A DNA stretch of 64,000 bases, taken from Paenibacillus oleatilyticus. Lineage in GTDB: Bacteria > Bacillota > Bacilli > Paenibacillales > NBRC-103111. Shown here in pieces: positions 7,458 to 15,935 of the stretch; position 1 is the first letter of the stretch; each line of letters starts with the position of its first letter. The stretch is taken from positions 1 through 64,000 of the forward strand of contig NZ_JAHNZO010000024.1 of NCBI RefSeq assembly GCF_018998565.1. The letters run 5' to 3'. The position numbers were made by a program, and so were the translations under genes. Under the pieces are notes generated by a model. The model was not told the origin of the DNA. It saw only the letters and a program-made list of their open reading frames with translations, and did not search any database.

Positions 7458-8765
7458 CTACGAGACGGAGTGCTTGACCCGACGGGATGTGCCGCCGCTT
7501 CCGCCCGATTGCGGGCTGCCGCCGTTCGGATCGAGGGTGTCCAGAAACTCTTGGTTCGTTTTCGTCTCGGCGAATTTTTTGAGGAACGCATCGATATAAT
7601 CGTGCGAATCGTTCATTCCTTTGCGGATCGCCCATACTTTGTCGAGCTCTTCCTTCGTCAGGAGCATTTCTTCGCGGCGCGTACCCGAGCGACGGATATC
7701 GATTGCCGGGAAAATGCGGCGCTCCGCCAGCTTGCGGTCCAGATGCAGCTCCAGGTTTCCGGTTCCTTTAAATTCTTCATAGATGACGTCATCCATCCGC
7801 GAGCCCGTTTCGATCAAGGCTGTCGCGAGAATCGTCAGGCTGCCGCCTTCTTCGATATTACGCGCGGCGCCGAAGAAACGTTTTGGCCGATGGAAGGCCC
7901 CGGGATCGATCCCCCCGGACAGCGTCCGGCCCGTCGGCGGTACGACGAGGTTGTAAGCCCGCGCCAGACGCGTAATGCTGTCCAGCAAAATAACGACGTC
8001 CTTCTTATGCTCCACAAGCCGCTGTGCGCGTTCCAGCACAAGCTCTGCGACCTTGATGTGATTCTCCGGCACTTCGTCGAAGGTGGAAGCGATCACTTCC
8101 CCGTTGACGGAGCGCTGCATGTCGGTAACCTCCTCCGGACGTTCGTCGATCAAGAGAACGAACAGCTTGACATCCGGGTGATTGGTCGAGATGCTGTTGG
8201 CGATTTCCTTGAGCAGCAGCGTTTTTCCCGCTTTCGGCGGGGCTACGATCAAGCCGCGTTGGCCAAAGCCTACAGGAGCCAGAAGATCCATCAAGCGGGT
8301 GGACAGTTTCGTCGGAGAGGTTTCCAGAACCAGTTTCCTTTGCGGATAAAGAGGAGTGAGCGCTGCGAAATGCAGCCGTTCCGAGGCCGTTTCCGGGTCT
8401 TCGCCGTTGACGGCTTCCACGTGCAGCAGCCCGAAGTAACGTTCGTTCTCCTTGGGAGGCCGGCACTTGCCGGATACGACGTCGCCGGACCGCAGGTCGA
8501 ATCTGCGAATTTGCGAAGCGGAGATGTAGATGTCCTCCGCGCTCGGCAAATAATTGATCGGCCGCAGAAAGCCGAAGCCCTCCTGCAGGACGTCCAGCAC
8601 ACCCTCCATGAACATCAAGCCGCTCTGTTCGGCCTGGGCGCGTAGAATGGCAAAAATGAGTTCCTTCTTCTTCATTTGGCCGTAGTACGGGATTTGATGT
8701 TTTTTAGCCAGCTTGTAAAGCTCTGTAAGCTTAAGCGCTTCAAGCTGAGCGAGATGCATATCCAT
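7458..8765 (-). CDS. rho: Transcription termination factor Rho
   Basis: Hexameric RNA-dependent ATPase (435 residues) that ends non-coding and antisense transcription. Visible: N-terminal SAP-like helix region (LKLTELYKLAKKHQIPYYG), cold-shock RNA-binding fold with GFGFLRP, Walker A PPKAGKTLLLKEI, Walker B LLIDERPEEVTDM and the Q/R loops (SGGIDPGAF). The C-terminal tail is Ser/Gly-rich. The order murA-rho-rpmE is as in Bacillus, but glpX, which lies between murA and rho there, is missing here. Confidence 0.97.
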   Translation of the reverse strand: MDMHLAQLEALKLTELYKLAKKHQIPYYGQMKKKELIFAILRAQAEQSGLMFMEGVLDVLQEGFGFLRPINYLPSAEDIYISASQIRRFDLRSGDVVSGKCRPPKENERYFGLLHVEAVNGEDPETASERLHFAALTPLYPQRKLVLETSPTKLSTRLMDLLAPVGFGQRGLIVAPPKAGKTLLLKEIANSISTNHPDVKLFVLLIDERPEEVTDMQRSVNGEVIASTFDEVPENHIKVAELVLERAQRLVEHKKDVVILLDSITRLARAYNLVVPPTGRTLSGGIDPGAFHRPKRFFGAARNIEEGGSLTILATALIETGSRMDDVIYEEFKGTGNLELHLDRKLAERRIFPAIDIRRSGTRREEMLLTKEELDKVWAIRKGMNDSHDYIDAFLKKFAETKTNQEFLDTLDPNGGSPQSGGSGGTSRRVKHSVS

Positions 8766-8853
8766 AAATTTTCAACCACCAAACTATTAATTTTTCAAAC
8801 CAGCGCAAAATATACTCTAGCCTTACCCAATTTCGGAGCAATCTATACCGTTC

Positions 8854-10107
8854 CTAATCATTTTGCCGCCAAACTTCCGCTCCTAAATTCGATAGATTGG
8901 TTACCAGATGATCGTAGCCTCTGTCGATATATTCAACGCCGGTAATTTCCGTAACGCCGTCCTCAACCGTCAGTCCTGCGATTACCAGCGATGCGCCCGC
9001 GCGAAGATCGGTCGCTTTGACCTTGGCCGCGCTTAGCTGACTGCCTTCGATGACAGCGGAACGACCTTCCACTTTGATCTTGGCCCCCATACGCATCAGC
9101 TCCGGGACATGCTTGAACCGGTTGCTGTACACATAGTCGCTCAAAATGCTGACTCCGCGCGTCTGCGTCAGCAGACTACTCATCGGAGACTGCAAGTCGG
9201 TCGCAAATCCAGGGTATACGAGCGCTTTCACGTCCACGGCTTCGTATTCCGGCTGTCCGACTACACGGATCGATTCGTCCATTTCGTAAATATGTACGCC
9301 CATTTCCTGCAATTTGGCGGTTAGAGCTTCCATATGCTTCGGAATAACATTATCGACAATGACGTCGCCGCGCGTCGCCGCTGCAGCAATCATGTAAGTC
9401 CCTGCTTGAATGCGGTCCGGAATGATCGAATGACGGCAGCCGTGCAGCGCATCGACGCCCTCGATCCGGATCGTTTCGGTTCCTGCGCCTTTGATTTTGG
9501 CGCCCATGGAGTTCAAAAGTGTAGCTACATCTATAATTTCAGGCTCTTTTGCCGCATTTTCAATGGTCGTGACGCCTTTGGCCCGCGAGGCCGCCAGCAT
9601 GATGTTAATCGTCGCCCCTACGCTGACGACGTCCAGATAAATTTTAGCTCCGCGCAATTCCTTCGCTTGGATGTGCAGGGCGCCGTTTTCGTTCGAAATT
9701 CGTGCCCCCAGTGCCTCAAAACCTTTGATATGCTGATCGATCGGCCGCGGTTCGAAATTGCAGCCGCCAGGCAAACCTATCGTCGCCTCGCCGAAACGCC
9801 CGAGCAAGGCTCCCATCAAATAGTAGGAAGCTCTAAGCTTCTTCACGTTCCCGTTCGGCATCGGCCGGGATAACAGCCGGCTCGGATCGATCATCATCTG
9901 ATCCTTGCTCCATTCTACCGATGCGCCGAGTTCCTGAAGCAGCTCGGTATAAATCGCCACGTCGCTAAGCGCAGGCAAATTATCGAGCGTAACAGCCGTT
10001 TCCGATAAAATGGCGGCCGGAATAAGCGCAATCGCGCTATTCTTGGCCCCGCTGATTTGAACCGTTCCCCGCAGCGGGCGCCCACCGGCGATCATCAATT
10101 TCTCCAT
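8854..10107 (-). CDS. murA: UDP-N-acetylglucosamine 1-carboxyvinyltransferase
   Basis: First committed enzyme of peptidoglycan synthesis, transferring enolpyruvyl from PEP to UDP-GlcNAc; target of fosfomycin. 417 residues from MEKLMIAGG, the typical N-terminus; an upstream in-frame start at 10131 adds residues not usual for the family. The active-site loop has the PEP-binding cysteine (GGCNFEPRPIDQH) and the conserved Arg-rich region (TDLQSPMSSLLTQTRG). By position next to rho and fbaA it matches the second Bacillus copy (murZ/murAB) rather than the one in the atp-spoIID region. Confidence 0.95.
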   Translation of the reverse strand: MEKLMIAGGRPLRGTVQISGAKNSAIALIPAAILSETAVTLDNLPALSDVAIYTELLQELGASVEWSKDQMMIDPSRLLSRPMPNGNVKKLRASYYLMGALLGRFGEATIGLPGGCNFEPRPIDQHIKGFEALGARISNENGALHIQAKELRGAKIYLDVVSVGATINIMLAASRAKGVTTIENAAKEPEIIDVATLLNSMGAKIKGAGTETIRIEGVDALHGCRHSIIPDRIQAGTYMIAAAATRGDVIVDNVIPKHMEALTAKLQEMGVHIYEMDESIRVVGQPEYEAVDVKALVYPGFATDLQSPMSSLLTQTRGVSILSDYVYSNRFKHVPELMRMGAKIKVEGRSAVIEGSQLSAAKVKATDLRAGASLVIAGLTVEDGVTEITGVEYIDRGYDHLVTNLSNLGAEVWRQND

Positions 10108-10194
10108 TCGTTGTTCTTCCTCCCACTTCACTGCTTTAACGCATTACCAGTCAGGTGCAAACTCGTCTAAGTTGGGTTCCGTGCCTACGTTTAC

Positions 10195-10236
10195 ATAAGA
10201 AGAGAGGGAAATACACCGAATCCCGGTGTATTTCCC
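10195..10236 (-). terminator. Terminator downstream of fbaA
   Basis: Perfect 13-bp inverted repeat GGGAAATACACCG / CGGTGTATTTCCC (10206-10218 with 10224-10236), 5-nt loop, followed on the minus strand by a pyrimidine tail TCTCTTCTT. It lies 12 bases after the fbaA stop and separates it from murA. Confidence 0.75.
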
Positions 10237-10247
10237 GCTGTAGTCGA

Positions 10248-11102
10248 TTAAGCTTGGTTGGCGCTTCCGAACAGCTGGATTTTGGATTTAACCACTTCAA
10301 CCATGGCTTTGCGGGCAGGAGTGAGGTATTTGCGAGGATCGTACACTTTCGCGTCTTTGTTAAGAACTTCGCGGATCGTTTGCGTACAAGCCACTTGATT
10401 CTCGGTGTTCACGTTGATTTTGCCTACGCCGGCTTCGATGGACTTGCGGATCATTTCGTCCGGTACGCCGGAGCCGCCGTGCAATACGACCGGAACCGGA
10501 ATCGCTTTGGATACCTTCTCGATAATATCGAAACGGATGTTCGGTTCGCCGGCATACATGCCGTGTGCCGTACCTACGGCAATGGCCAGGCAGTCGACGC
10601 CTGTCTCTTCGTAGAAACGGATCGCTTCTTCCGGCTTCGCCAGGTTGGCATCGGACTCATCTACGCTAATGTCGTCTTCCACGCCGCCGATCGTTCCAAG
10701 CTCGCCTTCGACGGATACGCCCATCGCACGTGCGGTTTTCACGACCTCTTTGGTCAGACGGATATTTTCTTCAAAGGAATAATGGGAGCCGTCGAACATG
10801 ACGGAGCTGAAGCCTGCGCGGATACATTTCATCGCGACTTCGAAGCTGCTGCCGTGGTCAAGATGCAGAGCGATCGGAAGACCGGATTTCTTAGCGGCTG
10901 CTTCCGCGATTGCTACCGTAAATTCGATGCCCATATACTTCAGCGCGCCTTCGGATACGCCGAAAATAAACGGGGATTTCAATTCTTCCGCCGCTTCCGT
11001 AATAGCTTGGGCAAATTCCAAGTTATTCATATTGAACTGACCTACGGCGAACTTGTTCGCTTTTGCTTTAGGCAAAAATTCGTTCATCGAAACGAGTGGC
11101 AT
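10248..11102 (-). CDS. fbaA: Fructose-bisphosphate aldolase, class II
   Basis: Zinc-dependent aldolase (284 residues) that interconverts fructose 1,6-bisphosphate with dihydroxyacetone phosphate and glyceraldehyde 3-phosphate in glycolysis and gluconeogenesis. Seen: LHLDHGSS with the catalytic Asp and metal His, VSVEGELGTIGG, the metal-binding VLHGGSGVPDEMI and NVNTENQ. Length and motifs fit the Bacillus FbaA group. It lies between spo0F and murA with its own terminator; the tal gene that follows fbaA in Bacillus is absent. Confidence 0.97.
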   Translation of the reverse strand: MPLVSMNEFLPKAKANKFAVGQFNMNNLEFAQAITEAAEELKSPFIFGVSEGALKYMGIEFTVAIAEAAAKKSGLPIALHLDHGSSFEVAMKCIRAGFSSVMFDGSHYSFEENIRLTKEVVKTARAMGVSVEGELGTIGGVEDDISVDESDANLAKPEEAIRFYEETGVDCLAIAVGTAHGMYAGEPNIRFDIIEKVSKAIPVPVVLHGGSGVPDEMIRKSIEAGVGKINVNTENQVACTQTIREVLNKDAKVYDPRKYLTPARKAMVEVVKSKIQLFGSANQA

Positions 11103-11253
11103 GGTGGTTCTCTCCTCCTATGTCGTTAATGACCGTGCCAGAGTGCTTGTCTGTACTCTTTTGTCATACTGGCCCATTATATCATAGATCGCGACAAACG
11201 TTAATAATCTATCGCACACCCTGCCCAAGACGATAAACTCCGGGAAACGTGCA

Positions 11254-11283
11254 AGAAAAAAGAGGACCCTCATCAGGATCCTA
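11254..11283 (-). terminator. Terminator at the 3' end of spo0F
   Basis: Minus-strand stem AGGATCC / GGGTCCT followed by CTTTTTT. The 5' arm overlaps the last codons and stop of spo0F. Confidence 0.7.
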
Positions 11284-11665
11284 CGGCGTAAGAGTTATTG
11301 TTAGGAGTTCGCAACTGCTGGTTGACGGCTTGACGCAGCTCGTCGATGTCGAACGGCTTCGTGAAATGCATAATCGCGCCGAGATCGGTCGCTTCCTTGA
11401 TCATGTCCAGCTCGCCGTATGCCGTCATCATGATGACTTTGATCGACGCATCGATACTTTTAATGTGCTTGAGGATATCGAGACCGTCCATGCCCGGTAT
11501 CTTCATATCGAGCAAAACCAGATCGGGCGATACGTTTCTTACAATCTCGAGTGCGAGTTTACCGTTGGAAGCCTGATAGGTTTCGTAGCCTTCGCTGCTG
11601 AAAACCTCCATCAACAGGATGCGGATGCCGTTTTGATCATCAACTATGAGCAGCTTCTTTTTCAT
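11273..11665 (-). CDS. spo0F: Sporulation phosphorelay response regulator Spo0F
   Basis: Single receiver domain of 130 residues without an output domain. It takes phosphate from sporulation kinases on Asp54 (in LVLLDMKIPGMDGLD) and passes it through Spo0B to Spo0A. Acidic pocket (VDDQNG), the Thr in MMTAYGELD and the Lys in HFTKPFDIDEL are all present, and the position upstream of fbaA and downstream of pyrG is as in Bacillus. A sigma-H type promoter lies 66-94 bases before the start codon, matching the known sigma-H control of spo0F. The C-terminal tail is slightly longer than the 124-residue Bacillus protein. Confidence 0.96.
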   Translation of the reverse strand: MKKKLLIVDDQNGIRILLMEVFSSEGYETYQASNGKLALEIVRNVSPDLVLLDMKIPGMDGLDILKHIKSIDASIKVIMMTAYGELDMIKEATDLGAIMHFTKPFDIDELRQAVNQQLRTPNNNSYAVGS

Positions 11666-11730
11666 CGAGGTATCCTCCTATTCCGTTTCCCTGAGGTTGA
11701 GAATTCCGTTCTGTTATGCCCGCAATAACA

Positions 11731-11759
11731 GTATTCGCTGCCGCCTCCGCGATTCCTGC
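11731..11759 (-). promoter_or_regulatory. Sigma-H type promoter of spo0F
   Basis: Minus strand: GCAGGAATC (-35, 11751-11759), 11-bp spacer, AGCGAATAC (-10, 11731-11739), close to the sigma-H consensus RNAGGAWWW / RNNGAATWW (one mismatch in each box). An inverted repeat CTGTTAT/ATAACAG (11711-11731) covers the expected start site. Confidence 0.6.
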
Positions 11760-11832
11760 CGTATCTCCAAAAAAAGTTGAAAACTTTTACAAATTAAGCA
11801 GACATGCACAAGACCGTTCGCTTCTTGGGATA

Positions 11833-11879
11833 CAAAAAAACAGGAGACGCGTCCGGTTCATGCCGGATACGTCTCCTGC
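11833..11879 (-). terminator. Terminator downstream of pyrG
   Basis: Minus-strand stem CAGGAGACGTATCCGG / CCGGACGCGTCTCCTG with short loop and seven T after it, 22 bases past the pyrG stop. Strong intrinsic terminator. Confidence 0.88.
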
Positions 11880-11901
11880 TTCGATAGCTGCGCACAGCGA
11901 T

Positions 11902-13503
11902 TTATTTGGAATGATTGTAGGCCGCTTGTACGAAATGCTTGAACAACGGCTGCGGACGGTTCGGTCTCGAGGTGAATTCCGGGTGGAATTGCACGGCCAG
12001 GAACCACGGATGGTCCGGGCATTCGATAATCTCGACCAAACGGCCGTCCGGGCTTGTGCCGGAAATCTGCAAGCCGGCCGCTTCGATGCGGTCGCGGTAC
12101 TCGTTGTTGAACTCGTACCGGTGGCGATGGCGCTCGTAAACGAGCTCGTCGTCGTAGCAGCGCATCGCGAGCGATCCTTCCTTGAGCTTGCAAGGATACA
12201 GGCCAAGGCGCATCGTTCCGCCGAGGTCTTCGATATCCTTCTGCTCCGGAAGCAAGTCGATGACCGGGTAAGGCGTCGTCGGATGAATCTCCGAGCTGTT
12301 CGCGCCTTCGAGTCCCACCACTGAACGGGCATATTCCACAACGGCCACCTGCATGCCGAGACAAATGCCGAAGAACGGGATTTTGTTCTCGCGTGCGTAA
12401 CGGATCGCCGTCACCTTGCCTTCGATGCCGCGGTCGCCGAAGCCGCCCGGCACCAGAATGCCTTGAACGCCGGAGAGCAGCTCGTTTACGTTATGGTCGT
12501 TTACTTCCTCCGCATTGACCCAACGGATTTTAACTTCAGTATTGCAGTCGATTCCGGCGTGGCCGAGCGATTCGACAATGCTGAGATAAGCGTCGTGCAG
12601 AGCCACGTATTTGCCGACAATCGCAATTTCGGTTGTCGTCTTAAGCGACTTCACCCGGTTCACGAGGCTTTCCCACTCCGTCATGTCCGGCTCGTTCGTG
12701 GACAGCTTCAGGTGGTTGACGACGATATCGTCAAGCCCTTGCTCGCGCAGCATCAACGGCACTTCGTATAACGTCTCGGCGTCGATGCACTCGATTACGG
12801 CGCCCGGGTCGACATCGCAGAACTGCCCCAGCTTGCGCTTCATGTCCTCGGTCAGCGGATGCTCCGTCCGGCAGACGATCACATGCGGCTGGATGCCGAT
12901 GCTGCGCAGCTCTTTGACGCTGTGTTGCGTCGGCTTCGTTTTCACTTCGCCGGCCGCTTTCAAATAAGGAATGAGCGTGACGTGAATATACATGACGTTC
13001 TCACGGCCGATGTCGCTCTTGATCTGACGAATCGCTTCAAGGAACGGCAAGCTCTCGATATCGCCCACCGTACCGCCGATCTCGGTAATGACGACGTCCG
13101 AATGCGCTTCGCGTCCGGCGCGGAATACCCGCTCCTTGATTTCGTTCGTAATGTGCGGGATGACCTGCACGGTCCCGCCCAAATATTCGCCGCGGCGCTC
13201 TTTGGCAATGACGGAGGAGTACACTTTTCCCGTCGTGACATTGCTGTTTTTCGACAGGTTGATGTCGATAAAGCGTTCGTAGTGTCCGAGGTCAAGATCC
13301 GTTTCCGCGCCGTCGTCGGTGACGAACACTTCCCCGTGCTGGTAAGGGCTCATCGTTCCCGGGTCCACGTTAATGTAAGGATCGAACTTCTGGATCGTGA
13401 CTTTCAGTCCGCGGTTTTTAAGCAGTCTTCCGAGCGATGCGGCCGTGATGCCTTTGCCTAAGGAGGAAACGACGCCCCCGGTCACGAAAATGTACTTTGT
13501 CAT
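11902..13503 (-). CDS. pyrG: CTP synthase
   Basis: Makes CTP from UTP, ATP and glutamine. 533 residues: N-terminal synthase domain with P-loop region (FVTGGVVSSLGKG), UTP/CTP site residues, and a C-terminal class I glutamine amidotransferase with the nucleophile Cys in FGICLGMQ and the His-x-Glu of QFHPEF. Start MTKYIF has GGGAGGT upstream; an in-frame start at 13530 is ignored. The leader (13504-13722) has all parts of the CTP-sensing attenuator known from Bacillus pyrG: see separate entries. Confidence 0.97.
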   Translation of the reverse strand: MTKYIFVTGGVVSSLGKGITAASLGRLLKNRGLKVTIQKFDPYINVDPGTMSPYQHGEVFVTDDGAETDLDLGHYERFIDINLSKNSNVTTGKVYSSVIAKERRGEYLGGTVQVIPHITNEIKERVFRAGREAHSDVVITEIGGTVGDIESLPFLEAIRQIKSDIGRENVMYIHVTLIPYLKAAGEVKTKPTQHSVKELRSIGIQPHVIVCRTEHPLTEDMKRKLGQFCDVDPGAVIECIDAETLYEVPLMLREQGLDDIVVNHLKLSTNEPDMTEWESLVNRVKSLKTTTEIAIVGKYVALHDAYLSIVESLGHAGIDCNTEVKIRWVNAEEVNDHNVNELLSGVQGILVPGGFGDRGIEGKVTAIRYARENKIPFFGICLGMQVAVVEYARSVVGLEGANSSEIHPTTPYPVIDLLPEQKDIEDLGGTMRLGLYPCKLKEGSLAMRCYDDELVYERHRHRYEFNNEYRDRIEAAGLQISGTSPDGRLVEIIECPDHPWFLAVQFHPEFTSRPNRPQPLFKHFVQAAYNHSK

Positions 13504-13637
13504 CTGTAATACCTCCCAAAAGTTTTGCATCCCGATCCAGGATAAACGGCTCCAACGTCCTTATCTTAACAGGATAAGCACGTTTATCAAGGTTGATACG
13601 AAGCGATAAGTTACGAAGAGTTATAAAATTTTTCCAA

Positions 13638-13680
13638 CAAAAAAAAAGAAAAAGCCCCCCGTAAATTACGGGGCACTTTT
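13638..13680 (-). terminator. pyrG leader attenuator terminator
   Basis: Minus-strand hairpin with stem CCCCGT / ACGGGG and loop AATTT, ending in GGCTTTTTC and a long T-run. It begins about 47 nt after the predicted GGGC start. Its 5' arm (TGCCCC) could pair with a run of extra G added at the transcript start, the anti-termination scheme of Bacillus pyrG. Confidence 0.75.
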
Positions 13681-13718
13681 TATCAAAAATCATCAAGGTT
13701 CGTAACGTTCCATCTGAA

Positions 13719-13758
13719 GCCCAGAAAATAGTTTACTCTGAACGGTCCCGGCTGTCAA
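13719..13758 (-). promoter_or_regulatory. pyrG promoter with GGGC start site
   Basis: Minus strand: perfect -35 TTGACA (13753-13758), 17-bp spacer, -10 TAAACT (13730-13735), then 7 bases and GGGCT (GGGC 13719-13722). Transcript starting GGGC is the signature of CTP-controlled reiterative initiation. The promoter lies in the rpoE-pyrG gap. Confidence 0.78.
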
Positions 13759-13771
13759 GGACAAGCCTGTT

Positions 13772-14359
13772 TTATTTCTTGTCGTCCTCATCGTCGTCCG
13801 CATTGTCGTCGTCATCGCCCAAATCTTCCAGATCCTCTTCGGACTCTTCCTCATCCAACGTCTCGTCCAGTTCCTCGTCTTCGAGCTCTTCGTCTTCGAA
13901 AAACTCGGTTTCTTCCTCGACTTCTTCTTCCGCGTCAAAATCGTCGTCGCGAGGCGCATCGAACGAATCGTATTCTTCTTCTTCGACGAATACGTCTTCT
14001 TCCTCGGCGTACAGATCCTCGTCGTCGAGATCGTCATCCTCATCGTTAATGATGCGCGGACGCTTGCCGCTGCCTACCGAATCCTCGGACTTCTCGACAG
14101 GATACCAGCGTTTCAATCCCCACAGATTGGTGCCGACGCACGCAAAGCGGCCGTCGATATTAATCTCCGTATATAATTGCGCAATGACCTGCATGACTTC
14201 GTCATCGGACAGACCTTTGATTTTGGCAATCTCCGCCATCAAATCCCGATAGTAATACGGCGTGTTGGCCGCTTTCAGAAGCTCAAAGGCGAGGTCGACC
14301 ATAGGCATTTCCTTGGCTTGCTCTGCGCCGATTTTAAGCAGTAAGTTTTGAGCACTCAT
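13772..14359 (-). CDS. rpoE: DNA-directed RNA polymerase delta subunit
   Basis: Delta is an accessory subunit of Gram-positive RNA polymerase that weakens nucleic acid binding and speeds enzyme recycling. 195 residues: a folded N-terminal domain (PMVDLAFELLKAANTPYYYR ... GLKRWYPVE) and a very acidic disordered tail (residues about 105-195, nearly all Asp/Glu). The tail is longer than in Bacillus (173 residues total). Start taken at MSAQNLL (14359); TTG (14380) and ATG (14371) alternatives exist and the Shine-Dalgarno GGAAGGG is a little far, so the start is not certain. Upstream of pyrG as in Bacillus. Confidence 0.93.
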   Translation of the reverse strand: MSAQNLLLKIGAEQAKEMPMVDLAFELLKAANTPYYYRDLMAEIAKIKGLSDDEVMQVIAQLYTEINIDGRFACVGTNLWGLKRWYPVEKSEDSVGSGKRPRIINDEDDDLDDEDLYAEEEDVFVEEEEYDSFDAPRDDDFDAEEEVEEETEFFEDEELEDEELDETLDEEESEEDLEDLGDDDDNADDDEDDKK

Positions 14360-14764
14360 TTCGGGGCACATCCCTTCCAACGTCTTTAACTACCACTAAA
14401 CTATCCACTATCACCAATAAGTAAACCTTATTTTATGTAAAAAAGCAACTGGCCGCGCGGCATTTCCCGAAATGGAAACAAGGACCGCACCGGCAGCTCG
14501 CGCTCGGCGCCGTCCGCTGCAGGCGTGATCCTTGTTCCGACTGTATCCGCAAAAGACGAGGAGCCGACTGCCCGCTGTCTTTTGCCCCTGCTGAATGAAA
14601 GACGGAGGAGTGCCAGACCCTCCCCTACATATGGTATGTGCCCGCTTTCGCTTTGACACGGCCACGCACCTAATTATTTTGAATAAGGCCATGCGCTCAT
14701 ACGGAAGCTTTCGGTCCCTCATACGATACAAAAAGGAATTTCCGAGCCTGTGGGAGGGAACGAC
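14360..14764. other. Intergenic region between rpoE and S8 protease
   Basis: About 400 bases with divergent promoters expected. A long hairpin has arms AACAAGGA (14477-14484) and TCCTTGTT (14529-14536) without a T-run. A minus-strand open frame of 106 codons crosses the region but has Cys/Arg-rich, low-likelihood composition and no ribosome-binding site, so no gene is called. Confidence 0.4.
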
Positions 14765-15931
14765 ATGAATCCGTCGACGTTCGTGTCATGGCTTCACGAA
14801 GCCATGGAAGGCTCCGAGGGTACCGAAAAGCGGCATATTATCCGGTTTCTGAACGACCGGGATTACGTCGCTTTCGCCCGGCAAATCGGCCGGCAGCGGA
14901 AATCGCTCCCCCGGCTGCACCAGATTCAGCCGCTCCGTGTCATCCGCGCCATCTCCTGCACGCTTCGGACCGGAATCGAAGCGGTCTCGGCCCCTTTTAT
15001 CCGTTCGATCGAGCCGGATACGCGCATTATGCTGCATGCCCTGGGCCATGCTTCGTCCGCTCTGCCTTCCGGCGAGGAAAAAAAATCGCCCGTGAAGGCC
15101 GTCATCCCTTGGGGGGTCCGCCATATTCGCGCCCCGCAGGCTTGGGGCAAATCGCGCGGGGAACGGGTACGCATCGGCGTTATCGACACAGGCGTGGACT
15201 ATACGCACCCCGACCTTCGCCATTGCTTGTCGCGGGGCGTCAATATTTTGAACCGCCAGCTGCCGCCGATTGACGACAACGGCCACGGCACGCATATCGC
15301 GGGGACGATCGCGGCGTACACCCGGCACCGGGGCATTATCGGCGTGGCGCCGCAGGCCGTTCTTCATCCGGTGAAGGCTTTCGATCAACACGGCGGCGCA
15401 TTCGTCTCCGATATTATCGGAGGCATCGACTGGTGCGTCTCCAACGGCGTCGATATCATCAATATGAGCTTCGGTATGAAAACGTACAGCAAAGCGCTGG
15501 AAGCGGCGGTGCTCAGCGCCTACCAGAACGGCATCATCGTCGTAGCCTCCTCGGGCAACGAAGGCAACCAGGCCGAGGTCGACTATCCCGCCCGGCTGCG
15601 GCAAGTGATCGCCGTCGGAGCAACGACCCGCAAAGGCCGGATTGCCCCCTTCAGCAATATCGGCAAACAGATCAACATCTACGCGCCCGGGGAAAAAGTA
15701 TACTCCACCTGGCTGCGGGGCAAGTATCACGAGCTCAGCGGCACGTCCATGGCAACCTCCCATGTCACAGGAGTTATTGCCCTAATGCTTGCAAGAAAGC
15801 CCGATCTCAAGCCGCTGCGAATTAAAAATTTGCTGCGCAAGCATGCCCGCTATCTCGTAAAATCGCGCAAAACGATAACCGGCGCCAAGGAAATTCACGC
15901 CTTTCGAAGCGTATCCGCCGTATCCAAATAA
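14765..15931 (+). CDS. S8 family serine peptidase (subtilisin-like)
   Basis: 388 residues with the catalytic triad Asp141 (VIDTGVDYTHPDL), His174 (NGHGTHIAGT) and Ser328 (GTSMATSHVTG), and the oxyanion Asn in SSGNEGN. The first 110 residues are a prodomain-like region, with no signal peptide or membrane segment, so it is either intracellular or exported by an unusual route. Start is ATG at 14765, with GGGAGGGAAC upstream; a GTG 15 bases earlier is possible. A DUF1934 gene ends 4 bases past its stop on the opposite strand. Confidence 0.9.
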   Translation: MNPSTFVSWLHEAMEGSEGTEKRHIIRFLNDRDYVAFARQIGRQRKSLPRLHQIQPLRVIRAISCTLRTGIEAVSAPFIRSIEPDTRIMLHALGHASSALPSGEEKKSPVKAVIPWGVRHIRAPQAWGKSRGERVRIGVIDTGVDYTHPDLRHCLSRGVNILNRQLPPIDDNGHGTHIAGTIAAYTRHRGIIGVAPQAVLHPVKAFDQHGGAFVSDIIGGIDWCVSNGVDIINMSFGMKTYSKALEAAVLSAYQNGIIVVASSGNEGNQAEVDYPARLRQVIAVGATTRKGRIAPFSNIGKQINIYAPGEKVYSTWLRGKYHELSGTSMATSHVTGVIALMLARKPDLKPLRIKNLLRKHARYLVKSRKTITGAKEIHAFRSVSAVSK

Positions 15932-15935
15932 CCGG

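Noticed and set aside
6219..8645. 808-codon plus-strand open frame opposite rho and the radical SAM gene
   Set aside because: Antisense shadow of two well-identified genes; no ribosome site or domain, typical of GC-rich DNA.
14411..14731. 106-codon minus-strand frame in the rpoE/S8 gap
   Set aside because: No ribosome site, odd Cys/Arg/Lys composition, crosses the hairpin; not called a gene.
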